Origin: a virus
Direction: 5' to 3' (one strand)
DNA: 45,393 nucleotides
IMG/VR virus record: IMGVR_UViG_3300036945_000541
Coordinates: 1 to 45,393 of that record
Made by a program: the position numbers and the translations under genes. The notes beneath the pieces were generated by a model. The model ran no database searches and was not told where the DNA came from. It saw nothing but the letters and a program-made list of their open reading frames with translations. Below, piece by piece: positions 1 to 9,700 of the stretch (positions within the stretch are counted from its first letter, which is position 1; the number at the start of each line of letters is the position of its first letter).

Positions 1-27
1 GGGGGGGGGGGGGGGGGGGGGGGGGGG
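1..27. other. Poly-G run, probable assembly artefact
   Basis: Twenty-seven consecutive G precede the point where the sequence becomes identical to the end of the window. The other copy of this position (about 45253-45281) reads as interrupted G/C codons for a poly-Gly linker. The pure G run is most simply a sequencing or assembly artefact at a low-complexity linker. Confidence 0.75.
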
Positions 28-139
28 CTTCCGAATGGGAAAACCTTGAACGGTCCCTTCAAGAGCAAGAAACCTTGATTGCGGATAGTTATGACCGCCG
101 CCTTGCGCTCATTGAAAACAACACCCGCAACGGTTCCTT
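24..139. repeat. Terminal overlap, left copy
   Basis: Bases 24-139 are identical to 45278-45393 in the same orientation. The tape-measure reading frame is preserved across the join (position p equals p+45254). This is the signature of a circular assembly or of a circularly permuted, terminally redundant phage genome. Confidence 0.95.
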
Positions 140-1019
140 GTATCAAGCGGAACTTGAAATTTCATTGACGGAAAAGTTTCAAGAGGAAACCAACAAGCGG
201 ATTGACCTTTTGAAAAAGGAACCGGAAACCATGTTGCAAGGTTTCGCTCTTGAAGAAAAGACAATTGAAGATTCTTACGCCCGCCGGAAAAAAATCATTC
301 TTGAAGCAACGGAAGCAACCGAAGCGGAAAAGCTGAAAATGTTGGGTGAAGCGGAACTTCAACACACGGCGCAAATGCGCAAGCATGAAGAGGAACGGAA
401 CAAGGTCACGTTTGGCTTGGCTTCGGATTTCTTCGGCAACATTTCAGAAATGGCCGGGGCTTTCGGGAAGAAAGGGACGAAGATTGCGAAAGCCGCCGCC
501 ATTGCCCAAACAACGATCAAGACGTATGAAAGCGCAACGTCCGCTTACGCCGCCCTTGCCGGGATTCCCTACGTTGGCCCCGCCTTGGGCGCGGCGGCGG
601 CGGGGGCGGCAATTGCGGCGGGTTTCGCCAACGTCCAAGCAATCAAGGCGCAAGACGATTCTGGCGGGTATTCCGGGGCGTATGCAACCGGCGGTTTCAT
701 CCCGGCGGGGAAATACGGAATTGCGGGTGAATCCGGCCCGGAATTCGTCCAAGGTCCGGCAATGATTACTTCGGCGGCTTCCACGGCGGACCGCTTGGCT
801 AACCCAACCGGGGGCGGCGGCAACGTTGAAGTCAACATTGTGAACATGAGCGGGGAACCCGTGACGGAAAAGCGTTCCCAACAAGGTGAAAAGCAAATGA
901 TTGAATTCATTATTGGCCAAGCCAAAAACGGCGTTGCCGAAGATATATCAAAAGGCGGAACCGCCGTTGCAAAAGCTCTTGAAAAGACTTACAACATGGG
1001 ACGGGGGGGACGCCGCTAA
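28..1019 (+). CDS. Tail tape measure protein, C-terminal part
   Basis: This is the 3' part of the gene that begins at 43766 and crosses the contig join. The joined product is 835 residues, giving a tail of roughly 125 nm if the usual scaling holds. This part has a charged coiled-coil region (Glu/Lys/Arg-rich, about bases 30-400), then a hydrophobic Ala/Gly-rich helical segment (about 480-650), then a Gly-rich C-terminal region with the pattern GGFIPAGKYGIAGESGPEFV, which is common at the C-terminus of siphophage tape measures. The stop codon overlaps the next start as TAATG. Frame continuity across the join was checked arithmetically. Confidence 0.85.
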
Positions 1020-2518
1020 TGATTACTTACCCCGCCAACTTCCCGCAACCGTCAACAAGCCTTTCCGGGGAAGCGTCAACGCCAACAATTCGGACCGATA
1101 TTGAAAACGGATTGATTGCGCAAGAGGGACGCTTTGCAACTTCGCTTGAAACTTTCTTTGCGCAATGGGTCCTTTCCAAAGATGAACTTGTAATTTTTGA
1201 GGAATGGTTTGCGGAAACTTTGGCCGGGGGCGTTCTTGTCTTCGGGTTGCTTTTGCCGGATGACGGCGCGTATTCCGCGCAACCGGTCCGCTTTGTGGGG
1301 GGCGGATATGAGATTTCCCACAAGGGGGGTCTTTGGTGGAACGTCAACGCCACGCTTGAACGCTTGACCCTTCGGAACGCCCCAAGCAACCGGACGCCTT
1401 CAATTCCCCAATGGTTGCGCCTTGCGGTTGACGAAGCAACAAGCCAAGTCTTGACCGTTTCCCACCGCAACGCCGTTTTGACGGTCCGGCCAACGGTGGG
1501 GAATACAACAACCTTGCGAATTTTCCCCCCAACCAGTGACGCCGCTTTGCTTTACTTCGGAATTCAAAATTTGGGGGCCGGGGAGACTTTAATCACTTCC
1601 CAAGACGTTGACCCGTTGCTTCCCGAAGCAATCCCGGCTTTCCCGCTTGACCTTCCCGCCGTCAATCAAGCGTTTTCCGGTAAGGCAACGCGGCGGGTCC
1701 TTCGGGCGGAAATGGATAGCGGACATCCGCGCCAATTTTCCGCGTCAAAGTCCACCCGCAAGACGTATCAAGTTGAATGGGAATTTTCGCTTGATGAACT
1801 CCAAACCTTTCAAGATTTCTTTTTCGTCACTTTGAAAAGCGGCGCGGGTCCGTTCACCTTGACCCTTCCCATTGATGGGTTGTTTGCGGCGGCAACGGTC
1901 CGCTTTGTGGGGGGCAAGTATTCGGAAGGATACGTTCCAGCGGACCGCTTCAAGGTTTCGGCAACGGTTGAAGCTATTGTTTCCCAAACGGTCACGCCGT
2001 CAACGGAACGCCCCTTTCCGGTTTTTTACGCGCCAACCGTTTATGTCACGGCAAACCGCAAGAGCTTGGACGCGCAAGGAAAGTTCTTTGTTGTGAATCC
2101 CGCCGCCGGGCAAACAATATCAATCCATATTTACGCCACAACGCCGGAATTCGGTTTACTTGTCACTGGTCTTGGCAATGTCTTAATCACGCGGGGACCT
2201 TATATCTTGGATATTGGGACCCTTGAAGGGCAAACCGGTTCCGGGACATTCGGCAAACCTTTGCTTGAATTAACGGAACCGATTAAAAATCTTGGGACCC
2301 TTGACGTTCAAACCGGTTCCGGGACATTCGGCAAGCCCGCGTTTGTTTTGGCTTCGGTTGTTGAAGACCTTGGGACCCTTGAAATTCAAAACGGTTCCGG
2401 GACATTCGGGCAACCGACTCTTGAAGCGTTGGACGTTTTGGTTGACATTGGGACCCTTGAAGGGCAAACCGGTTCCGGGACATTCGGCAAACCTTTACTT
2501 GAATTAGTAATACCATGA
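1019..2518 (+). CDS. Tail protein with duplicated domain and C-terminal 26-residue repeats
   Basis: The product has 499 residues, lies directly downstream of the tape measure and is joined to it by TAATG, so it is probably a distal-tail or minor tail component. Two homologous domains are visible, about residues 1-115 and 215-325. Both pair a Trp/Phe-rich strand segment with an Asp/Glu-Leu helix and end in a V-R-F-V-G-G motif (for example PVRFVGGGYE and ATVRFVGGKY). The C-terminal 100 residues are four tandem 26-residue repeats with the core TGSGTFGKP. I do not recognise a named family. The position suggests a hub protein, and the repeats suggest an exposed, possibly receptor-facing tail. The stop overlaps the next ATG (ATGA). 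Confidence 0.65.
   Translation: MITYPANFPQPSTSLSGEASTPTIRTDIENGLIAQEGRFATSLETFFAQWVLSKDELVIFEEWFAETLAGGVLVFGLLLPDDGAYSAQPVRFVGGGYEISHKGGLWWNVNATLERLTLRNAPSNRTPSIPQWLRLAVDEATSQVLTVSHRNAVLTVRPTVGNTTTLRIFPPTSDAALLYFGIQNLGAGETLITSQDVDPLLPEAIPAFPLDLPAVNQAFSGKATRRVLRAEMDSGHPRQFSASKSTRKTYQVEWEFSLDELQTFQDFFFVTLKSGAGPFTLTLPIDGLFAAATVRFVGGKYSEGYVPADRFKVSATVEAIVSQTVTPSTERPFPVFYAPTVYVTANRKSLDAQGKFFVVNPAAGQTISIHIYATTPEFGLLVTGLGNVLITRGPYILDIGTLEGQTGSGTFGKPLLELTEPIKNLGTLDVQTGSGTFGKPAFVLASVVEDLGTLEIQNGSGTFGQPTLEALDVLVDIGTLEGQTGSGTFGKPLLELVIP
2216..2506 (+). repeat. Four tandem 78-bp repeats inside a tail gene
   Basis: Repeat units start with GGGACCCTT at 2216, 2294, 2372 and 2450, an exact 78-bp (26-codon) period. 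Each contains GGTTCCGGGACATTCGG or a one-base variant and encodes the core GSGTFG. The repeats are in frame, so copy number could change without breaking the gene. Confidence 0.95.
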
Positions 2519-4083
2519 ACGTGAACATCAAAAGCAAGGCTTCGGGAAAAATTGATTGGCTTCGGGTTTATGACAAACGCGGAAACTTGAAACATGAGTT
2601 GCGGGACATTCCGAACATTATTTTGAACGCTGGTATGATAAACGCCACGCTTGCCATTTCGGCGGGTTCCGCGTTTCTCATGACTTCAACGGCGGAAAGC
2701 TTTGAAGATTTGGGCGGGACATGGAACCAAACGGGAAACACCGTCACACGCGCAACGGGTTCCGCAACCTTCCCCCTAACGCCTTCCCAACTTGGGCAAG
2801 AACTTCGTTGGAATACGGGTGAACGTTGCCACGTCACGGCAAGGGCTTCGGATATGTCAATCACGGTTTCCGGCCCGGCCCGGACAATCACGGGCGGAAC
2901 AATCCGCCGCTTTGACGTGAACGGAGGCGGTCCGGCTTCGTCTTCGTCCGCTTCAATACAGACTTCCGCAAGTTCCACGGAACTTGCAAAAGTTTGGGAT
3001 GACACGGCGGGGACCTTCGTTGCAAGCCGTCAATACAACTTCAATTCCGCCGTTTCGGCTTATAGTTTGGGAAGCGTCATCATGCCTTCGGCCCGGATTA
3101 AACTTCCGGCCCCAATTTCCATTGATATTGAAGACCAAGTTCAATTCGTCTATACGTTGACCGAAACCGTTTTTGGACGTTCGCAAACCTATGAAATGGG
3201 GGCGGAAACCTTGGGTCTTCCGCAAAAATACCCCGTATCTTCAATTGTGGGGAACGGAACAAATGTTGACGTGACCTTTTCCGGCGCAACGCATTTCTTG
3301 GCCGGGGACAAGTTGGACCTTCGGGGCGTTGTCCCCAAGCGTTTCGCCATTTCTTCAGCGTCTTCCACGTCAACAACCTTCACAATCAACACAACGGCGG
3401 CGCATGGTCTTTCAGTTTCGGATTCCGTTGTGATTGAAGGCGCGTCCCTTGCCGGATACAACGGAACGCATACCGTTGCAACCGTTGTTGACAGTGACAC
3501 AATCACAATCACAAACGCCGCCAACCCCGGCGCGTTGGGGGCTTCCGGGACAATCCGCCTTGCAACGCCCGGAACTTACTTTGATGACCTTGGGCTTGCC
3601 ACAATCGCAAGCATGGTTTCAACCAGCGTTGCCCGTATCACTTCGGCAATCACCGGCCCGGCGGCGGATTCTTTCAACATTGGCGGGGACCCCGGCGTTG
3701 ACGTTCGCATTCGGCGCAATTCCTCTCTTGCCCCCTTTATCCTTGCAACGACAAGCGCGCAATATCTTCAAATTGAAGCCAACGCCCAAGCTTTGCTTGA
3801 CGTGACAACAACGGGGTCCGCGACCGGCGGAACGTCCCCCGTTTCGGGGACGGTTGTTGCTACCGTGGCGGGTTTTGCTAATGATTGGACCGCTTCCCAA
3901 GTGACAACTTGGAACGCGGGAACGGGAACGGGGCGCGTAAGGGTCAAGCAATTTCTTGGGCGGCAAACATTTTCCGGGGACGGGACGGATGTTCAAATCA
4001 CCTTGAAGACCCCCTTCACGAAAGCGGAAGCGCAACGCCTTCGTTTGACGACAACAAAACAACTTGTCCGGGACCTTCCTTGA
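2515..4083 (+). CDS. Probable tail/adhesin structural protein, function unknown
   Basis: The product has 522 residues. The ATG overlaps the previous stop (ATGA), and the gene sits between the repeat-bearing tail protein and the lysis genes. The sequence is beta-rich, with many Thr/Ser/Gly/Val and no membrane segment or signal peptide. Around residues 290-345 there is a small beta domain with the pattern GLSVSDSVVIEGASLAGYNG followed by an alternating Val/Thr stretch, a type often seen in phage tail and adhesin proteins. I do not assign a family. A baseplate, fibre or tail-decoration role is inferred from position and composition only. Confidence 0.55.
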   Translation: MNVNIKSKASGKIDWLRVYDKRGNLKHELRDIPNIILNAGMINATLAISAGSAFLMTSTAESFEDLGGTWNQTGNTVTRATGSATFPLTPSQLGQELRWNTGERCHVTARASDMSITVSGPARTITGGTIRRFDVNGGGPASSSSASIQTSASSTELAKVWDDTAGTFVASRQYNFNSAVSAYSLGSVIMPSARIKLPAPISIDIEDQVQFVYTLTETVFGRSQTYEMGAETLGLPQKYPVSSIVGNGTNVDVTFSGATHFLAGDKLDLRGVVPKRFAISSASSTSTTFTINTTAAHGLSVSDSVVIEGASLAGYNGTHTVATVVDSDTITITNAANPGALGASGTIRLATPGTYFDDLGLATIASMVSTSVARITSAITGPAADSFNIGGDPGVDVRIRRNSSLAPFILATTSAQYLQIEANAQALLDVTTTGSATGGTSPVSGTVVATVAGFANDWTASQVTTWNAGTGTGRVRVKQFLGRQTFSGDGTDVQITLKTPFTKAEAQRLRLTTTKQLVRDLP

Positions 4084-4110
4084 CGCAACGCAAAACATAT
4101 ATCAACCAAC

Positions 4111-4767
4111 ATGAAACAAGAAACAATCACCTTGACCGTTGACGCCAAGGAAGCCGCAAAAGACCTTTCCGCCGTTCTTTCAACAACCCCGCCTTGGCGC
4201 GTCCAAATGGTCCGCGTTCTTCAACTGGTTGGAATCTTCGGGGGCTTCCTTGGGGGCGCGGACTTCCTTCAACTTGTGGCAATCATGCCCCCGGATGTTG
4301 CGGCTTGGCTTTTGATTGCCGGTCCCGCCTTTGCCGCCGGGTCAAAACCCCTTGTCATGTTGGTTGGGGACATTTTGGACGATGGAATAAGGAACGATTC
4401 CTTCAAGCTTCCGCTGGTCTTTTTCTTGGCCGGGCTTGTTGTCTTGATGGGGTCCGCCGGGCTTCAATCATGCGCCGCAACGGGCTTGTCCTTTGGTATC
4501 ACGGCGGACGGTTGCGCCCTTGCCACTTACACGGACCCGAAGACCGGCCAAACGTTCAAGTCCGGGGTTTGCGCCGGGCCGGACGGGAAGGTTTCCCACT
4601 ATGTCACGGAATGGATGACGCCCGAAGGCAACACCGCCCGCGCAATCCGGCCAACGTCCGGCGGGCCAACGGTCCTTGTCATCAAAGACCCCGCCGGGGG
4701 TTGGGTCCGTTGGGACGCCAAAGCCGGGCTTTCCTTGGGTCCAATTCCAACCGCTTCCCTTGAATGA
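4111..4767 (+). CDS. Holin-like membrane protein with internal lipobox
   Basis: The product has 218 residues and lies immediately before the endolysin, which it overlaps by ATGA. Residues 31-60 and 63-88 are hydrophobic and look like two membrane helices. A third hydrophobic segment (about 101-120) ends in GLQSC, which resembles a lipoprotein signal with the cysteine at residue 121. A soluble C-terminal domain of about 95 residues follows. Context and the first two helices suggest a holin. The third part could instead be a spanin-like lipoprotein made from an internal start, or a fused function. Upstream, TATCAA lies 5 nt before the ATG (4100-4105) and there is no Shine-Dalgarno sequence. A lysis role is likely; the exact class is inferred. 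Confidence 0.55.
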   Translation: MKQETITLTVDAKEAAKDLSAVLSTTPPWRVQMVRVLQLVGIFGGFLGGADFLQLVAIMPPDVAAWLLIAGPAFAAGSKPLVMLVGDILDDGIRNDSFKLPLVFFLAGLVVLMGSAGLQSCAATGLSFGITADGCALATYTDPKTGQTFKSGVCAGPDGKVSHYVTEWMTPEGNTARAIRPTSGGPTVLVIKDPAGGWVRWDAKAGLSLGPIPTASLE

Positions 4768-5402
4768 ACTTTGACCCGAAGACGTATCTTGCCCAAATTG
4801 GGGCGGTTGAAATGGGATTCAACCCCGGCAAGCTTGACGGCTTGGACGGTCCCGCCACAAGGGCGGCAATTGCGGCGTTTGCCGCGTCCCCCTTGGGCTT
4901 GGAAGCCGCCGGGAAGGTAAAGCCCCCCACGGACCCCGCCACGCGCCAAATCAACGCCGCCGGGCTTGAACTGGTCCAACATTTTGAAGGGTTGTTTTTG
5001 ACCGCTTACAAGGACCCCGTGGGAATCTTGACGATTGGATGGGGTCACACGGGCTTGACCCACAAAGACGGGACCGTTTACGCCGGGCGGACAATCACAC
5101 GCGCCAAGGCGGAAGAATTGCTTGCAATGGACCTTGCCAACTTCGGCAAGCGTGTTTCCGCCGGGGTCAAGGTCCCGTTGAATGACAACCAGTTTGCCGC
5201 CCTTGTTTCCTTTGACTTCAACACGGGGGGATTGTTGAAATCAACCCTTTTGAAGATGTTGAACGCTGGCAACTATTCGGGCGCGGCGGACCAATTCCTT
5301 CGTTGGGACAAAGCGGGCGGGAAGACCCTTGCCGGGCTTACACGCCGCCGGAAATCGGAACGCAACCTTTTTCTTGGGATTCATCCGGCAATCATTCGTT
5401 GA
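4764..5402 (+). CDS. Endolysin, T4-type lysozyme (GH24)
   Basis: The product has 212 residues and should cleave the beta-1,4 glycosidic bond of peptidoglycan at the end of infection. The catalytic module starts near residue 66, with E75 in HFEGL, D84 in YKDPVG and T90 in LTIGWGH. The spacing of 9 and 6 matches the E11-D20-T26 triad of T4 lysozyme. The N-terminal 45 residues (GKLDGLDGPATRAAIAAF) resemble a peptidoglycan-binding domain of the PG_binding_1 type. No signal peptide is present, so it would need the adjacent holin. It overlaps the holin-like gene by ATGA. Confidence 0.92.
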   Translation: MNFDPKTYLAQIGAVEMGFNPGKLDGLDGPATRAAIAAFAASPLGLEAAGKVKPPTDPATRQINAAGLELVQHFEGLFLTAYKDPVGILTIGWGHTGLTHKDGTVYAGRTITRAKAEELLAMDLANFGKRVSAGVKVPLNDNQFAALVSFDFNTGGLLKSTLLKMLNAGNYSGAADQFLRWDKAGGKTLAGLTRRRKSERNLFLGIHPAIIR

Positions 5403-5429
5403 ATCGGGCTTGAAGGGGGTCAAAGGGCA

Positions 5430-5891
5430 ATGCTAGGTTCCCGTCAACACCCCATGAAAGACTTCCTTTTTCCCGCCGCCGCTTTCACGTCCCTTGCCGT
5501 CCTTCAACAAGAAACCGCTTCCTTTTGGGAACGTGTTGCGGAAAAGTGGGGGATTGGTTTTGTTGGCATGGCGTTGCTTTTCTTCCTTGCGAAATGGACC
5601 GCCAAGCGGGAAGCCGCCGCGTTGCTTGAAAGGGACCATAGGGAAGACGCAATCAACAAGGAACGTTTGGACCTTTTGAAGCGCAACAATGAGTTGCAAG
5701 AACAACACCTTGCCGCTTCGCAAAAGCATTCAACCGAATTGAAAAACATCATCAAAGACGGGAACAAATATCAAGCGGACGTTGGGGTTGAATTGAAGAA
5801 CCTTGCCCGGCGCGTGAATTGCCCGCCGCCTTGCCTTACACACGCCCCCCTTTCCCAACAAACGACGGCAACACCCGAAGCGTCCGCATGA
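5430..5891 (+). CDS. Small membrane/coiled-coil protein, probable spanin or second holin
   Basis: The product has 153 residues from the ATG at 5430; an equally plausible start is the in-frame ATG at 5454 (MKDFLFP). It has one clear transmembrane helix (about residues 41-56, GIGFVGMALLFFLAKW), then a long charged coiled coil (about 60-130), then a Pro/Thr-rich tail. That arrangement is like an inner-membrane spanin of the Rz type. It follows the endolysin and ends in an ATGA overlap with the DUF1833-like gene. The assignment rests on topology and position, not on a recognised family. Confidence 0.55.
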   Translation: MLGSRQHPMKDFLFPAAAFTSLAVLQQETASFWERVAEKWGIGFVGMALLFFLAKWTAKREAAALLERDHREDAINKERLDLLKRNNELQEQHLAASQKHSTELKNIIKDGNKYQADVGVELKNLARRVNCPPPCLTHAPLSQQTTATPEASA

Positions 5892-6388
5892 ACCCCAACC
5901 TTCACCCCGCCCTTGTGGAAGCTTACGCCATTTGTCCGGCGGCGGTTTCCCATATTCACACGCTTGAACTTCGTCACGCGTCAATGAGTGAACCCCTTTA
6001 TCTTGTCCAAGGGTTCTTCAACAAGGAAATGAAAACCGAAGTTGGCGGACCTTTCCACAAGTTCCGGGCTTGCGCCTTCACGTTCACCTTGCCCGCAACG
6101 GATGACGGCGGGCTTCAAGAGCTAACGTTGACCATGGACAACGCCAACAACCGGGTTTCCGATTTTTGCGAAAGCGCAATGAATTTCCCGGCCCCGGTTG
6201 AAATTTATTACCGCCCTTATTTGTCAACGGACCTTGCAACGCCCTTGATGGACCCGCCGCTTCGGTTGTTCCTTCAATCGGTCACGGTTTCGGAAACGCA
6301 AGTTTCCGGGCGGGCGGTCCCGGTTGATTTCATCAACTTGAAGTTTCCGACGGAAATTTACGATTCGGAACGTTTCCCGCCGCTATGA
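5888..6388 (+). CDS. DUF1833-like tail tip assembly protein
   Basis: The start at 5888 (MNPNLHPALVEAYAICP) is chosen because it overlaps the previous stop as ATGA; a longer frame exists but would overlap the preceding gene. The product has 166 residues. Sequence character (HTLELRH, PATDDGGLQELTLTMDN, a C-terminal PVDFINLKFP) and its position before an NlpC/P60 protein and a gpJ-type tip protein match the DUF1833 family. That family occupies the gpL/gpM position in lambda-like tail tip clusters. It is probably a hub or tail-tip adaptor. Confidence 0.75.
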   Translation: MNPNLHPALVEAYAICPAAVSHIHTLELRHASMSEPLYLVQGFFNKEMKTEVGGPFHKFRACAFTFTLPATDDGGLQELTLTMDNANNRVSDFCESAMNFPAPVEIYYRPYLSTDLATPLMDPPLRLFLQSVTVSETQVSGRAVPVDFINLKFPTEIYDSERFPPL

Positions 6389-6798
6389 CCGCCGAAGATA
6401 TAAGTTTTTGCGCCGCATTGATTGGCAAGCCTTGGGTTTCCGGCGCGTCCGGCCCGGAAGCCTTTGATTGTTGGGGCTTGCTTCGGTTTGTCTTTGCCGC
6501 CCGGCGCGGTTTTGAGCTTCCCGCCTTTGAAGGCGTCAAAACGTTGGGCTTGGCCGGGGTTGTCAAAGCCGCCCGGACCGAAGCCGCAACTTGGGCAGAA
6601 ATATCAACCCCCGTTCACTTCGCTTGCGTTGGCATGTCTGAAAACCGCGCAATTCATCACGTTGGGCTTTGGCTTGACGAAGCGGGCGGCGGCATTCTTC
6701 ACGCCTTCAACGGCGGCGGCGTTGTCTTCCAAACGCAAGCGGCAATCCGGGGCCAAGGATTGCAAAACTTCACTTTCTACCAACACCGCAAGCCATGA
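6385..6798 (+). CDS. NlpC/P60-type tail assembly protein (gpK-like)
   Basis: The product has 137 residues with ATGA overlaps at both ends. The catalytic Cys is C29 in FDCWGLLRFVF and the catalytic His lies in IHHVGLWLDE (H91/H92), the arrangement of NlpC/P60 cysteine peptidases. In lambda-like phages the protein at this position (gpK) is a tail tip component thought to open peptidoglycan during entry. It should work with the DUF1833-like and TipJ-like neighbours. Confidence 0.85.
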   Translation: MTAEDISFCAALIGKPWVSGASGPEAFDCWGLLRFVFAARRGFELPAFEGVKTLGLAGVVKAARTEAATWAEISTPVHFACVGMSENRAIHHVGLWLDEAGGGILHAFNGGGVVFQTQAAIRGQGLQNFTFYQHRKP

Positions 6799-9700
6799 CC
6801 CAAGTCTTCATTATTTCAAACCCGTTTGAACCGTTCAAAGACATGAAACGGGAAACTTCAATTGACGGGGTAAGCGTCCGCGAATTCTTGCGCGAATACT
6901 TCGGACCAGACTTCAACGAATTTGACCGCCCAACCGTTTGCCAATACAACGGGGAAATGATAATGCGGGCGGAATGGGAAACGCGCCGCTTCAAAGACGG
7001 GGACGTTGTGGCATTCGTCACGGTCCCCCAAGGAATCGAATTGTTGATTGTGGCAATTGTGGCAATCATTGTTGCAATCGCGGTTGTCCTTTTAATGCCG
7101 GACCCGGCAATTCCGGGGGATACAACCCAAGGCGCAAATTCCGTTTATACATTGCGGGGGCAATCCAACCGTTTCCGCCCCAATGAACCCGTTGAAGTTG
7201 TTTACGGGAAAGTCCGGCATTGGCCAACCTTTGCAAGCCGCCCGTATTCAAGATATATTGGGAATCAACAATACCAGTTTTCCCTTTTTTGCCTTGGGCA
7301 AGGAACCTTTGACATTCACGCAACGCAACTTGATGACACGCCAACGGGGGACTTTGAAGAAATTCAACTTGAAATTGTTCCGCCGGGTTCAACCGTGAAC
7401 TTGATTGACAGTAACGTTTTCACGGCGTTGGAAGTTTCCAACATTGAACTTTTGGCCCCCAATGAAGCGGAATACTTGGGCTTTTCTGGTCCGTTCACGG
7501 TCAACCCCTTTGAAACGCCAATTCACCGCTTGGAAGTTGATGTTTCTTTTCCGCAAGGTCTTTATAGGCTTTCCGACAAGGGCAAGCTTGAAGCGGAAAC
7601 CGTGACATTGCTTTTTGAATACCGGTTGATTGACGCGGGCGGTTCCGCGTTGGGTTCTTGGACAACGCTTTCAAACCCTAACGTCACACGTTCCGACAAC
7701 ACGCCGCAACGTATCACTTTTCAAACGGCGGTTGCCGCCGGGCGGTATGAAGTCCGGGGGCGGCGGACAACCAACAAGCCGGAGTCAACCCGGAAAATCA
7801 CACAAGCCCGGTGGGAATCCGCCAAGGGATACGCGCAAGACGTGGGAAGCTTCGGCAACGTCACAATGATTGCAATGAAGGCGTTGGCAACGAATTCGTT
7901 GAATGACCAGACTTCAAAGGCGTTCAATGTTTACGCAACGCGCAAGCTTCCAACATGGACCGTTGGCGCGGGTTGGGGGGCGGCGGTTGCAACAAGAAAC
8001 CCCATTTGGGCTTTTTGCGATTTGTTCCGGTCAAGCTATGGCGCGAAGCTTGAAACATCATTCCTTGACATGCCAACCTTGAAGGCTTTGGCGGATACTT
8101 ACGAAGCCCGCAATGATTGGTTTGATTGGGTCTTTGATGGTCCAATGGGAATTTGGGAAGCGGCGCAAATGATTTTGCGGGTTGGCCGGGCAATCCCGAT
8201 TCCGCAAGGGTCCTTGATTACCGCCGTTAGGGACGCGCCCCAAAGTTTGCCTTCGGGCGTCTTCAATCAACACAACATAATCAAAGGAAGCCTAAGCAAG
8301 AAACTTGCAATGTTCACCTTCCAACCGTTTGACGGCTTGATTGTGGAATACACGGACCCCGTGACGTGGAAGACGAAGGAAGTGAAAGCCATTTTGCCGG
8401 GACGGTCCGGCTTGAACCTTGACCGCTTGAAGCTTCCCGGTTGCACGGACCGCAACCGGGCTTATCAGGAAGGAATGTATTTGCAAAGCCGCCGCGAATA
8501 CCAGCGGAAGACCGTCACTTTTCAAACCGGGCTTGAAGGTCATATTCCGGCAATCTTTGACATGGTTTCAATCACTCATGACACGGTAAGGGTTGGGCAA
8601 GGGGGAATGATTGTTGCCTATGATTGGGCAACAAACGAAATGACCCTTTCCGAGCAAGTGATTTTTGCCACGGAAAACGTTGTTCACAAAATCGCAATTC
8701 GGGGGGATGACGGGGCCATTTTGGGAACCCCAATCAATTGCGTTCCGGGGTCCGCGCCCAACAAGGTGATTCTTGCCAGTGACCCGGCGGAAGCTTTGGA
8801 TTTTTCGGAAAACCGGGTTCCGCCGCTTTACGCTTTCGGCGTGGCGGACGTTTGGGCATTCTTGGGGAAAGTTCAATCAATCCGCCCGCTTGATGAAACA
8901 ACCGTTGAAATTGTTTGCGTGAATTACCTTCCGCAATCATACGAATATCAAGACGCAACAACCATTGCCGCCATTGAAAAAAGCGTGATTCGGAACGGGT
9001 CCAACCCCACCGTTGCAAACGTCACGCTTTCACCGGTCCCGGACAAGGCGGACCGTGTTTTTGTTGATTGGCCCCCGGTCCCCGGCGCGGTTTCTTATAT
9101 CTTGCAGACATCATACGATGACGGCGCAACGTGGAACCCTTCGGGGAACTTTGCCGCCCCGCCGGTTGAACTTGGGGCCAACCCCGGAACCTTGAAAGCC
9201 CGCGTTGCGCCCTTCGCTTTGACGGGCAACGTGATTTATACCGTTTCCAACGCTTACATTGTGGGAAGCAACATCACGCCGCCGGGTCCGCCCGCGTATC
9301 TTGGGACGCAACCAGATTTCACCGGCTTGACGGCGGCGGTTCAATGGTCCGCCGTCACGGGGGCTTTGGGTTATTCCGTGGGGGTTTATTCTTCCCCCGG
9401 CGCGGTGTTGTTGCGGACCATTGAAGCCGGTTCCGCCCTTGTTGCCTCTTACACGTTCACGGACGCCACGGCGGACGGCGCAACAACGCGGGCGTTCACG
9501 TTCAAGGTTTCCGCTTACAACGAAGGCGGCAACGGAAATGAAACATCAATCACCCGGTCAAACCCGGTCCCCGAAATTCCCACGGCGTTGACAGTTGGAA
9601 GCCCCGCCGGTTCCGATTATCCCGGAAGTTGGACCCACGCCCCGGAAGCGGACTTGTTGGAATATCGGGTTTACGCTTCCACAACGTCCGGCTTCACGGC

